A stretch of DNA of 14,434 nucleotides from an uncultured Clostridia bacterium (GCA_946405675.1 CAMJIC010000042.1:1-14434); one strand, 5' to 3'. Positions 1-6,454 are shown, numbered from the stretch's first letter. The notes: a model not told the origin generated them from the sequence alone. Numbers and translations are program-made.

Positions 1-2003
1 GCGGACTGACATGGAAGAAGAACTGGCATCGGATTACAGTTTTTTGCGTGGCGCTTGATATTGTACAGCTTTTGTGCAATCCGTTCTTCGGGCACGCCTT
101 TTCCCTCCGTATGGAAACCGCATACGGGGCACCGTATTATAATGTGGATTCCTATGCCGGCAGGAACATCCATCTCGGACTGGTCTATGTGATCATGGCG
201 GCCGTCCTGGTGATTCTTCTTGTCAAGGCATTCAAGGGAGCCCGGATCTATTCTGAAAAGTATTCCATTATGTTCCTGCTCCTGATCTTTACCGGTTCGT
301 GGGAGATGCTGTACCTTGTCTCCCGCACGCCTGTCAAAAGAACCGTGATCGCGTATGGCGTATTCGGTATTCTGGTATTCTATTTTTCCCTGTATTACAG
401 GCCTATGAGGCTTCTGGACCATCTGCTTGCAGACGTTGCGTCGGGGCTTACGGATGGTCTGTTTTTCTTCGATGATAATGGAAAATGCGTCTGGGCGGAT
501 GAGCATGGACTGAAGTGTATCGGCATTCAGGAGAAGCAGATCAGCCGCAGTGCGGATCGGATCAGGGAATTGTTCCCCGGACTGGATCTGGAGAAAAATG
601 AATGGTCCTGCCAACGGCAGCTTGGGGAACGCTATTATACCCTTGTGAAGCATTCTGTCCTCGATTCGAGGAAACGTATTACCGGATCTGTCCTGAGCCT
701 GCAGGATGTGACCCAGAGCGAGCTGGCGCTTCAGAGAGAACGCTATATTGCGACCCATGATCCCCTTACCGGTCTGTATACAAAGGAATACCTGTATGAA
801 AGGACGCTGAAGAGAATCAAGGAGAACCCGGGCAGGACATTCTATGTTGCATACATGGATATCAACAACTTCAAGCTTGTAAATGATGTGTTCGGAAAGG
901 AGTTTGGAGATTATACCCTGCAGACGGTTGCGTCAAATCTCAGGCGGAACCTGCCTGCAACCTCTCTCTATGGCCGGATCGACGGTGATAAATTCGGATT
1001 CTGCTTTTCACAGGAAGAGTTCAATATTGACCTTGCGGAGAAGTATATGTCCGAGTTTCTTATCGACAATGGAACTATAACGCACAGGGTGGTGATCCAT
1101 GAAGGGGTTTATGAGGTGACGGAGCCGGACATTGATGTATCTGTCATGTTCGACCGGGCGCATATCGCATTGGAAACCATCAAGAATGATTATAAGAGGC
1201 ATATTGTTCTTTATGACGACCAGATGAGGGCCAGGGTGCTGCAGGACCAGGAGATTACGCTTCAGCTTCCGGCTGCGATCAGGAGCGGCCAGATCCGGCC
1301 ATACCTTCAGGCAATCGTGGATAAAGACGGAAAGGTGATCGGCGCGGAGGCACTGGTGCGCTGGATTCATCCGGAGCGCGGGTTCCTGCCCCCGATGAGC
1401 TTTATCCCCTGCCTGGAGCGGAACGGGACGGTGGCAGACGTTGACAAGCATATGTGGCGCTGCTCTTGTGAGATCCTGAAGCGGTGGGAAAAGATGGGGA
1501 GGGATGATCTGTTTATTTCCATCAATATTTCTCCGAAGGATTTTTATTTCATGGATGTAGGGGAAGAATTGAAAAAGATTGTCAATGAGGTCGGGATCCC
1601 TGCGTCAAGGCTCAGGGTAGAGATTACAGAGACGATCATGATTGAGGATAATGCAGACCGGTTCGAAACGCTGCGGGAACTTCAGAAGGCAGGGTTTGTC
1701 GTTGAAATGGATGATTTCGGGAGCGGGTACTCATCATTGAATATGTTGAAGAACATGCCGGTCGATATCATCAAGATTGATATGATGTTTGTGAATGATA
1801 TGAAAGAGGTCTCCCGGACAACCACTATTTTGAGGAATGTCATTAACATGATGACGGAACTGGGCCTGGTGCCTTTGACCGAGGGCATAGAAACCAGGGA
1901 GCAATATGAACTTTTGTCAAAGATGGGATGTAAGCTTTTCCAGGGCTACCTGTTCGCGAAACCGATGCCGGTAGAGGAATTTGAAGAAAAGTTTTTGAAA
2001 TAA
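1..2003 (+). CDS. Membrane-anchored PAS-GGDEF-EAL protein, 5' end cut by window edge; probable c-di-GMP phosphodiesterase
   Basis: The frame is open from base 3 with no stop before the GTG at 48, and the residues before that GTG continue a hydrophobic segment, so the true start lies to the left. Numbering from the GTG as 1: membrane segments at about 41-62, 72-92 and 97-117, resembling the end of a 7TM-type histidine-kinase/GGDEF sensor module; a PAS-like domain at about 125-225; GGDEF at about 235-395; EAL at about 415-651. The GGDEF signature is degenerate (DGDKF, 312-316), so cyclase activity is doubtful. The EAL domain looks complete: EAL at 434-436, INIS, EITET, DDFGSGYSSL (from 555), IKID, TEGIET and QGYLF. 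By family knowledge, intact EAL domains hydrolyse c-di-GMP to pGpG; the degenerate GGDEF may be a regulatory GTP-binding module (inference). It acts at the cytoplasmic face of the membrane. It is followed by a separate promoter, so it is probably the last gene of its unit. Confidence 0.93.
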   Translation, partial: GLTWKKNWHRITVFCVALDIVQLLCNPFFGHAFSLRMETAYGAPYYNVDSYAGRNIHLGLVYVIMAAVLVILLVKAFKGARIYSEKYSIMFLLLIFTGSWEMLYLVSRTPVKRTVIAYGVFGILVFYFSLYYRPMRLLDHLLADVASGLTDGLFFFDDNGKCVWADEHGLKCIGIQEKQISRSADRIRELFPGLDLEKNEWSCQRQLGERYYTLVKHSVLDSRKRITGSVLSLQDVTQSELALQRERYIATHDPLTGLYTKEYLYERTLKRIKENPGRTFYVAYMDINNFKLVNDVFGKEFGDYTLQTVASNLRRNLPATSLYGRIDGDKFGFCFSQEEFNIDLAEKYMSEFLIDNGTITHRVVIHEGVYEVTEPDIDVSVMFDRAHIALETIKNDYKRHIVLYDDQMRARVLQDQEITLQLPAAIRSGQIRPYLQAIVDKDGKVIGAEALVRWIHPERGFLPPMSFIPCLERNGTVADVDKHMWRCSCEILKRWEKMGRDDLFISINISPKDFYFMDVGEELKKIVNEVGIPASRLRVEITETIMIEDNADRFETLRELQKAGFVVEMDDFGSGYSSLNMLKNMPVDIIKIDMMFVNDMKEVSRTTTILRNVINMMTELGLVPLTEGIETREQYELLSKMGCKLFQGYLFAKPMPVEEFEEKFLK

Positions 2004-2016
2004 TGGCGGATACATA

Positions 2017-2044
2017 TTGTTTTATCAGGATTTTGGTATATAAT
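2017..2044 (+). promoter_or_regulatory. Sigma-A-type promoter for the HTH/coiled-coil gene
   Basis: TTGTTT at 2017-2022, a 16-nt spacer and a perfect TATAAT at 2039-2044. It lies 14 bases after the stop of the EAL gene and about 160 bases before the next start, giving that gene a long 5' leader. Confidence 0.6.
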
Positions 2045-2126
2045 CAATGTGAAGGAAGGCTGCTTTATCATGCACTTGCGATTTTGAAGAGAGTATGAGA
2101 TAAATGATAAGTATTAACTCATAACA

Positions 2127-2150
2127 GTTCAGAACAGGAAATATCTGAAC
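2127..2150. repeat. Small inverted repeat in the leader of the HTH gene
   Basis: GTTCAGA (2127-2133) and TCTGAAC (2144-2150) are perfect inverted arms around a 10-nt loop. The first arm continues as GTTCAGAACAGG, a 12-mer also found in the hairpin after pfkA (7553-7564). It may be a diverged copy of that hairpin. A role as operator or leader structure is possible but unproven. Confidence 0.45.
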
Positions 2151-2203
2151 GGAGAGGTGCTGAAAAAGTTGCAATATAAAGAAAACCTGGAAGGAGTATT
2201 TAC

Positions 2204-2614
2204 ATGGCGAGAAAATCTTACAGTGATGAATTCAAGAATGAAGTGATTCAGAAGGCATCCGAGATCGGCGCACCCAAGGCTGCGAAAGAGGCTGGTGTAT
2301 CATACCAGACATTGCTGAAGTGGATGAAATCGGATGCTCCTGCGGCGGTTGCGGAGGGCGGCAATACGGCAGAGCGGATCTCCCAGGTTACAGCGGAGAT
2401 TGAAGAGCTGAATGCTTCCCTGAAAGAGAAGAAGGACGAATTGAAGGCTCTCCAGAGACAGCTTGCAAAGGAAGCAAAGGAAGCTGCGAAGCAGAAGGCG
2501 GCTGAGGAGAAGGCTGCGGAGAAGAAGAGACAGGAAGAGCAGATGAAGGAGCTGCTTTCTGCCCTGGAAAAGAGCGGAAAGAGCTATGAGGAGATAATGG
2601 AACTGCTGGTATGA
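2204..2614 (+). CDS. Small protein with transposase-OrfA-like HTH and long coiled coil
   Basis: 136 aa. The start is fixed by AAGGAG at 2191-2196, 7 bases before the ATG. Residues 3-42 match the IS3/IS911 OrfA-type helix-turn-helix (HTH_Tnp_1 style): SYSDEFKNEVI, then AAKEAGVSYQTLLKWM. Residues about 56-118 are a charged, heptad-like coiled coil rich in Lys, Glu and Ala, ending in a short helix (KSYEEIMELL). No OrfB/DDE integrase gene, slippery heptamer or IS terminal repeats are seen next to it, so it is not an intact insertion sequence. It has its own promoter upstream and a terminator downstream, so it looks like a single-gene unit. Inference: a domesticated, probably oligomeric DNA-binding protein; alternatively an orphan OrfA relic, though the intact frame and signals argue against decay. 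Function unknown. Confidence 0.85.
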   Translation: MARKSYSDEFKNEVIQKASEIGAPKAAKEAGVSYQTLLKWMKSDAPAAVAEGGNTAERISQVTAEIEELNASLKEKKDELKALQRQLAKEAKEAAKQKAAEEKAAEKKRQEEQMKELLSALEKSGKSYEEIMELLV

Positions 2615-2643
2615 TTGTTCCCGTCTGCGGCCGGCCAGAGAGG

Positions 2644-2705
2644 TAAGGATCCGCTCAGGAATAATTGCTCATCTTGCTTGAGCAGTTATTTCTGAGCGGC
2701 TCTTA
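2644..2705. repeat. Minimal palindromic repeat (short copy of the 7587-7746 family)
   Basis: The arms CCGCTCAGGAATAATTGCTC (2651-2670) and its near-complement at 2680-2699 make a 20-bp RNA stem with only two G-U wobbles around a 9-nt loop. The outer ends begin TAAGGAT (2644-2650) and end TCTTA (2701-2705). The end sequence TAAGGATCCGCTCAGGAATAA closely matches the end of the 7587-7746 element read inward from its right side. It starts 29 bases after the stop of the HTH gene and may also help terminate its transcript. Confidence 0.7.
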
Positions 2706-2739
2706 AGCGGCTGTATATCGCAATAAATAATTTCTTCAT

Positions 2740-2769
2740 GGGCAGCTGTTCTGGCTGCCCTGCTTTTTT
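2740..2769 (+). terminator. Rho-independent terminator after the HTH gene
   Basis: GGGCAGC (2740-2746) pairs perfectly with GCTGCCC (2754-2760) over a 7-nt loop, followed at once by TGC and six T (2764-2769). This is the clearest intrinsic terminator in the window. Confidence 0.85.
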
Positions 2770-2804
2770 GTCACAGGATATGGTCATCTGAGGAGATAAA
2801 AGAT

Positions 2805-2840
2805 ATGGTGATTCAGTTCCTGATGCAATCAGTACGATAA
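2805..2840 (+). CDS. Possible 11-residue leader ORF upstream of the ParB-like gene
   Basis: ATG at 2805 is followed by ten sense codons and TAA at 2838-2840 (MVIQFLMQSVR). It has a good ribosome binding site, GAGGAG at 2790-2795, 9 bases upstream, and ends 24 bases before the next gene. No hairpin switch or codon run typical of attenuation is evident. It may be a chance ORF; kept because of the strong Shine-Dalgarno. Confidence 0.2.
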   Translation: MVIQFLMQSVR

Positions 2841-2864
2841 CAAAGATAACAAAATGGAGAGAAT

Positions 2865-3620
2865 ATGAACCTGAGACAGAGTAAGAAGCTGCTTTTCTTA
2901 GTGTCCGCCATTCTGGCATGGACGCTTCTCGGAGGGTTTGCGGAAACAGAAAAAGAGGAAATCAGGCTTGATCCGATTTCAGCAGCGGATATTTATGAGA
3001 CAGATGATTCTGTGATCCTGCCGATGGATGCTTTGAGAGTAACGGAAAAATCCACACCGGAGGATATCAGCCACACTATGGAAGTGATTGAAAAATCGAG
3101 AAGAGGGGAGCTGAAGAAACGAGAGCCTCTGACGGTGATTGAATACGGAGCCGGAAAATACAGTATCATTGACGGAAACAGAACGTACAGTGCGCTGAAA
3201 GAAATGGGCGCGAAAAATGTTCCGGCAGAAGTGGTAATGCAGCCTTATCATAAAGATGTGATAACCTTCGATGATCTGATTGCTATGCATTCAGAGGTGG
3301 AATCCGAGTTTCATCAATTGATGATTTCGCTCGCCAGGGCGTATCAGGCGGAGCTTGGGGAGTATTCAGAACTGTATAATGACGGGGTCATTCATCAGAA
3401 AGCAAAAGAAGCGTATGACGGGGAATATGACAAAATCGTTGACGTGTTTTCGGCAGACCTGACGGTTCCGGAAGAAGACCTGAAGAAGACGGCGCTGGAT
3501 CTGAAGGAAAAATATTATACATTGTGCATGTATGACCTTGAAGACGGCGATGGTTATATGGCCTATATCAGGCTTTCAAATGGGACGGTGGCTGAAATCC
3601 GGCTGAATGCGGCTGAGTGA
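2865..3620 (+). CDS. Exported protein with ParB/sulfiredoxin-like domain
   Basis: 251 aa; ATG chosen because GGAGAG (2856-2861) lies just upstream. Residues 7-26 form a signal peptide: KK, a hydrophobic core LLFLVSAILAWTLLGGFA, then acidic ETEKEE. There is no lipobox Cys. Residues about 50-125 resemble the ParB/Srx N-terminal fold: REPLTVIEYGAGKYSIIDG, then the key turn DGNR (103-106), a helix and GAKNVPAEVV, matching the family pattern DGxRRxxAxxxxGxxxIP. The sulfiredoxin catalytic Cys is absent (DGNR rather than GCHR). The C-terminal half (about 130-251) is mostly helical and acidic and I do not recognise it. Classical ParB proteins are cytosolic CTPases in chromosome segregation; an exported version must do something else, possibly a secreted nuclease-like or nucleotide-binding role (inference). 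It sits between two separately terminated or promoted units, so its partners are unknown. Confidence 0.8.
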   Translation: MNLRQSKKLLFLVSAILAWTLLGGFAETEKEEIRLDPISAADIYETDDSVILPMDALRVTEKSTPEDISHTMEVIEKSRRGELKKREPLTVIEYGAGKYSIIDGNRTYSALKEMGAKNVPAEVVMQPYHKDVITFDDLIAMHSEVESEFHQLMISLARAYQAELGEYSELYNDGVIHQKAKEAYDGEYDKIVDVFSADLTVPEEDLKKTALDLKEKYYTLCMYDLEDGDGYMAYIRLSNGTVAEIRLNAAE

Positions 3621-3627
3621 GCATGGC

Positions 3628-3656
3628 TTGTTTTTTGGCTTTACGTGTACTATAAT
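3628..3656 (+). promoter_or_regulatory. Sigma-A-type promoter for the CobW-family gene
   Basis: TTGTTT at 3628-3633, a 17-nt spacer and a perfect TATAAT at 3651-3656. It begins 8 bases after the stop of the ParB-like gene and gives a leader of about 140 nt before the ATG at 3805. Confidence 0.65.
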
Positions 3657-3709
3657 ACGAACCGTCAAAAGATTGTGTGCAATTTGTATGGGTTCGGCGT
3701 CCTCAGTTC

Positions 3710-3731
3710 AGCGTACCAGGTTCAGTACGCT
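3710..3731. promoter_or_regulatory. Perfect 7-bp inverted repeat in the CobW leader
   Basis: AGCGTAC (3710-3716) and GTACGCT (3725-3731) flank an 8-nt centre. It lies about 55 bases downstream of the TATAAT, so it could be a repressor site acting as a roadblock or an RNA hairpin. COG0523 genes are often under Zur or other metal regulators, but this motif is not one I recognise as a Zur box. Confidence 0.4.
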
Positions 3732-3804
3732 TTGCGTCAGGATCACAGAATCAGAGGGGACTGAGCCGTCGTCTGGTTTTATCGTTACAGCAGAGGTGAG
3801 AAAA

Positions 3805-5094
3805 ATGGCAAAGATTGATATTATTTCAGGATTTCTCGGAGCCGGTAAGACAACGTTGATTAAGAAGCTGATCAGTGATGTGTTTGCCGGACAGAAGGTT
3901 GTCCTGATCGAAAATGAATTTGGTGAGATCGGCATTGATGGCGGTTTCCTGAAGGAAGCAGGCATTCAGATCACAGAGATGAACTCCGGATGCATCTGCT
4001 GCAGCCTGGTGGGTGACTTTGCCGAGGCTCTGAAGAAGGTTGTGGATCAGTTCCATCCGGATCATATCATCATTGAACCGTCGGGGGTCGGAAAGCTTTC
4101 GGACATCCGCAGTGCGATCGAGAATACATCGAAGGACTGTGACCTGGAGCTGGGTTCCCTGGTCACGGTTGCTGATGTAAAAAAGGTTAAGATGTATATG
4201 AAGAACTTCGGCGAGTTCTATAATAACCAGATTGAGAGCGCCGGGACGATCATTTTCTCAAGGACGCAGAATGCCGCACAGGAAAAGATCGATGAAGCGA
4301 TCGCAATGATCCGGGAGAAGAATCCGGACGCGACCATTATCACCACTCCCTGGGATGATCTGAACGGAAAAACGATCCATGATGCGATGGAGCAGTCTGT
4401 CTCACTTGCAGATCAGCTCCTTGCGCAGATGAAGGAACATGCCCATGATCATGAGGAGGATGAACATCATCATGATCATGACGATCATGACCATGAGCAC
4501 CACCATGATCATGACGATGATGACCACGAGCATCACCATGATCATGACGATCATGACCACGAGCACCACCATGATCATGACGATCATGACCATGAGCACC
4601 ACCATGATCATGACGAGCATGATCACGAGCACCACCATGATCATGACGATCATGACCACGAGCATCATCATGATCATGAAGACCATGACCACCATCACGA
4701 TCACGAAGATCATGAGCATGCGCATCAGCCGGATGAGAATGGGACGGTGATCTATCATTCCCATGACCATGCGCATGGCCATCATCACCATCATCATGGC
4801 GGGCATGATGCGGATGAAGTGTTCCAGAGCTGGGGCGCAGAGTCGCCCAGAACCTATACCGATGAGGAGATCGCGGGCATCCTGAAGACCCTTTCTGAGT
4901 CTACGGAGGAGGAATACGGAGTCATTCTCAGGTCGAAGGGGATGGTGCCGCGCGCAGACGGAACGTGGATTCACTTTGATATGGTTCCGGAGGAAACAGA
5001 GATCAGAACCGGCGCGGCGGATTATACAGGCAGGATCGTTGTGATCGGTGCCGGGCTGAAGGAAGATAAGATCCAGAAGCTGTTCAGCCTGTGA
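3805..5094 (+). CDS. COG0523 (CobW/G3E) GTPase with long His/Asp-rich metal-binding region
   Basis: 429 aa from ATG 3805, chosen because GAGGTGAG (3793-3800) precedes it and the family N-terminus (MAKIDIISGFLGAGKTT) begins there; the upstream in-frame extension has no family similarity. Walker A GFLGAGKT at 9-16; switch segment ENEFGEIGID at 36-45; the metal-binding CxCC motif of the family, CICC, at 63-66; Walker B-like IIIEPSGVGK around 88-97. The guanine-specificity motif NKxD is replaced by SRTQ (152-155). Residues about 212-350 are an extended His/Asp/Glu tract with 11-residue tandem repeats. The C-terminus (about 360-429) is a short CobW_C-like domain. COG0523 proteins are GTP-dependent metallochaperones, several linked to zinc; the His tract suggests Zn, Ni or Co binding (inference). 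It is followed by a second COG0523 gene after 142 bases, probably in one transcript. Confidence 0.93.
   Translation: MAKIDIISGFLGAGKTTLIKKLISDVFAGQKVVLIENEFGEIGIDGGFLKEAGIQITEMNSGCICCSLVGDFAEALKKVVDQFHPDHIIIEPSGVGKLSDIRSAIENTSKDCDLELGSLVTVADVKKVKMYMKNFGEFYNNQIESAGTIIFSRTQNAAQEKIDEAIAMIREKNPDATIITTPWDDLNGKTIHDAMEQSVSLADQLLAQMKEHAHDHEEDEHHHDHDDHDHEHHHDHDDDDHEHHHDHDDHDHEHHHDHDDHDHEHHHDHDEHDHEHHHDHDDHDHEHHHDHEDHDHHHDHEDHEHAHQPDENGTVIYHSHDHAHGHHHHHHGGHDADEVFQSWGAESPRTYTDEEIAGILKTLSESTEEEYGVILRSKGMVPRADGTWIHFDMVPEETEIRTGAADYTGRIVVIGAGLKEDKIQKLFSL
4465..4689 (+). repeat. 33-nt in-frame tandem repeats encoding HHHDHDDHDHE
   Basis: Six full 33-nt units at 4465-4662 plus a partial unit to 4689 encode the 11-residue unit HHHDHDDHDHE with small changes (DDDD in unit 2, DE in unit 5). 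Units differ by few bases, mostly synonymous CAT/CAC and GAT/GAC changes, so the array probably grew by slippage or unequal recombination and may vary in length between strains. A further His-rich stretch follows to about 4810. Confidence 0.95.
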
Positions 5095-5116
5095 GCCAGC
5101 GCATAACTGATCTGTT

Positions 5117-5176
5117 CAGATGCGATGCACATGAAGCTGCATTTGCCCGGCTGTCAGGCGTCTGAGCCTGCATCTG
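5117..5176. other. Inverted arms in the gap between the two GTPase genes
   Basis: CAGATGC (5117-5123) and GCATCTG (5170-5176) are perfect complements, enclosing smaller self-complementary pieces (ATGCA/TGCAT). The segment also contains CTGTTCAGA (5112-5120), the core shared with the hairpin repeats elsewhere in the window. No T-tract follows and no riboswitch motif is recognised. It could be an intercistronic RNA structure or a decayed repeat. Confidence 0.3.
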
Positions 5177-5236
5177 TCGGCACATTCATATTTCCGGAGC
5201 GTGCAGTCATTCTGGAAAAGGATAGGAAAGAAAACA

Positions 5237-6181
5237 ATGCTTGAAGTACCTGTATATGTGATCACCGGCTTTCTGGAGAGCGGTAAGACCTGTTTTATAC
5301 GTGATGTCCTGCAAAGCCCGGATTTTGCGGACGGCGAGAAAACGCTGGTTCTTCTTTGTGAAGAAGGCGAGGAAGAGTATGATGAACATCAGCTGAGCCG
5401 TCACAATATTTATATAGAGCATATTGAGAATGAGGAAGACCTGCAGCCGTCGAAGCTGGATGTCCTGCAGAAGAAGCATAAGCCGAAGCGTGTTTTTGTG
5501 GAGTTCAACGGCACCTGGGACGCGATGAAGTTTACCTCAGGCCCGATGGCAAAGCGGTGGGAGCTTGCACAGATCATTACGCTTGTGGATGGTTCCACCT
5601 TTGAGATGTATCTGCAGAACATGCGGCAGATGATGAGCAATATCTTTATGGATACGGAGCTGGTCATCTTCAACCGGTGCAGCCAGGATATGGATCTGCA
5701 GATGTTCCGACGTACCGTAAAGGCGGTGAATAACCGCGCTGTCTGCGCATTTGAAGATGACAAAGGCAACCAGATCGACATTGGAAAGGCACAGCCTCCG
5801 TTTGATCTGAGCAAGGATCCCATCGTGATCCCGGATGATGAATTCGGGCTGTGGTATCTGGATGCCATGGATTCCCGCGATCGCTATGAAGGGAAGAATG
5901 TGCAGTTTAAGGGGAAAGTCATGATCCCGAGGAAGTTTCCTCAGGACGCGTTCATTCCCGGCCGCAACGCCATGACCTGCTGCGTGAATGACATCCGCTT
6001 TATTGGCTTTGTCTGCCATTCAAAATACACGGACCGCCTGACGCAGAAGCAGTGGCTGGATGTGACAGCTGAAGTCCGCTATGAATTCGTCCCGGAATAC
6101 AATGGGGAAGGGCCGGTTCTTTACGCAAGGCACCTGAAGAGCACGGAGCCGCCGAAGGAGGATATCGTGCTGTTTAACTGA
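5237..6181 (+). CDS. Divergent COG0523-type GTPase with DUF1980-like C-terminal domain
   Basis: 314 aa from ATG 5237, preferred over an upstream in-frame start because AGGAAAG (5224-5230) precedes it and the P-loop strand begins at once (VPVYVITGFLESGKT). Walker A GFLESGKT at 11-18; a Walker B-like strand KRVFVEFNG; LVDGSTFEMY in the switch/base region. The family CxCC motif is absent, and the expected NKxD reads NRCS (IFNRCSQD). The C-terminal third (about 220-314) resembles the C-terminal domain of TIGR03943/DUF1980 (YcgQ-like) proteins: RYEGKNVQFKGKV, then PGRNAMTCCVNDIRFIGFV with Cys 248-249, then W-LDVTAEV. The two Cys could bind metal (inference). Gene order suggests it works with the preceding His-rich GTPase. 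The GTPase call is firm; the DUF1980 assignment is from motif memory and moderately sure; substrate unknown. Confidence 0.85.
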   Translation: MLEVPVYVITGFLESGKTCFIRDVLQSPDFADGEKTLVLLCEEGEEEYDEHQLSRHNIYIEHIENEEDLQPSKLDVLQKKHKPKRVFVEFNGTWDAMKFTSGPMAKRWELAQIITLVDGSTFEMYLQNMRQMMSNIFMDTELVIFNRCSQDMDLQMFRRTVKAVNNRAVCAFEDDKGNQIDIGKAQPPFDLSKDPIVIPDDEFGLWYLDAMDSRDRYEGKNVQFKGKVMIPRKFPQDAFIPGRNAMTCCVNDIRFIGFVCHSKYTDRLTQKQWLDVTAEVRYEFVPEYNGEGPVLYARHLKSTEPPKEDIVLFN

Positions 6182-6201
6182 GAGATCTATCATAGGTGGT
6201 T

Positions 6202-6280
6202 AAGTCACACTTTTGCCGGTGAAGCGGGGGTTGGATGAGGAAGATGCCTCACCCGCTGGCAAGGGTGTGACTTGTTTTGC
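6202..6280 (+). terminator. Long terminator-like hairpin after the GTPase pair
   Basis: AAGTCACACTTTTGCC (6202-6217) pairs with GGCAAGGGTGTGACTT (6258-6273) as a 16-bp stem with G-U wobbles. Inner stems follow: AGCGGG with CCCGCT, and TGAGG with CCTCA. The T-rich tail is weak (GTTTTG). It lies 20 bases after the stop codon. Confidence 0.65.
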
Positions 6281-6297
6281 GCTTGTTTGAATATCAC

Positions 6298-6326
6298 TTG
6301 CCTGTCGTGCGAAATCGGAATATACT
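6298..6326 (+). promoter_or_regulatory. Probable pfkA promoter
   Basis: TTGCCT at 6298-6303, a 17-nt spacer and TATACT at 6321-6326. An ACCAG/CTGGT inverted repeat (6330-6345) sits where transcription would begin and could be an operator (inference). Confidence 0.5.
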
Positions 6327-6364
6327 GAGACCAGTAATATCTGGTTATCGTAACTGATCGGACA

Positions 6365-6405
6365 AGTGTCCCGCCTGAATGCAAAAGATATTGAGACGGG
6401 ACACT
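6365..6405 (+). promoter_or_regulatory. Leader hairpin upstream of pfkA
   Basis: AGTGTCCCG (6365-6373) and CGGGACACT (6397-6405) form a perfect 9-bp stem with a 23-nt loop, ending 49 bases before the pfkA start. There is no T-tract, so an RNA leader element or protein site is more likely than a terminator. I do not recognise a riboswitch class. Confidence 0.4.
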
Positions 6406-6454
6406 GGGGCCTGAATTGGGGTTACGCAAATTGCATGAAAGGCAGGGTGGTTAG

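Noticed and set aside
3607..3804. Upstream extension of the CobW-family frame
   Set aside because: The extension contains the promoter and palindrome, lacks family similarity, and the ATG at 3805 has a good ribosome binding site.
4465..4689. CRISPR-like regular repeats
   Set aside because: The 33-nt units are directly adjacent with no spacers and code in frame for the His-rich tract.
4402..4974. Met/Val/Ile-rich frame on the - strand opposite the His repeat
   Set aside because: It is the complement of CAT/GAT codon repeats, which read as ATG/ATC; the hydrophobic look is an artefact.
5095..5236. Cobalamin or other riboswitch near the CobW-family genes
   Set aside because: No B12-box or other recognised riboswitch core was seen; only loose inverted arms are present.
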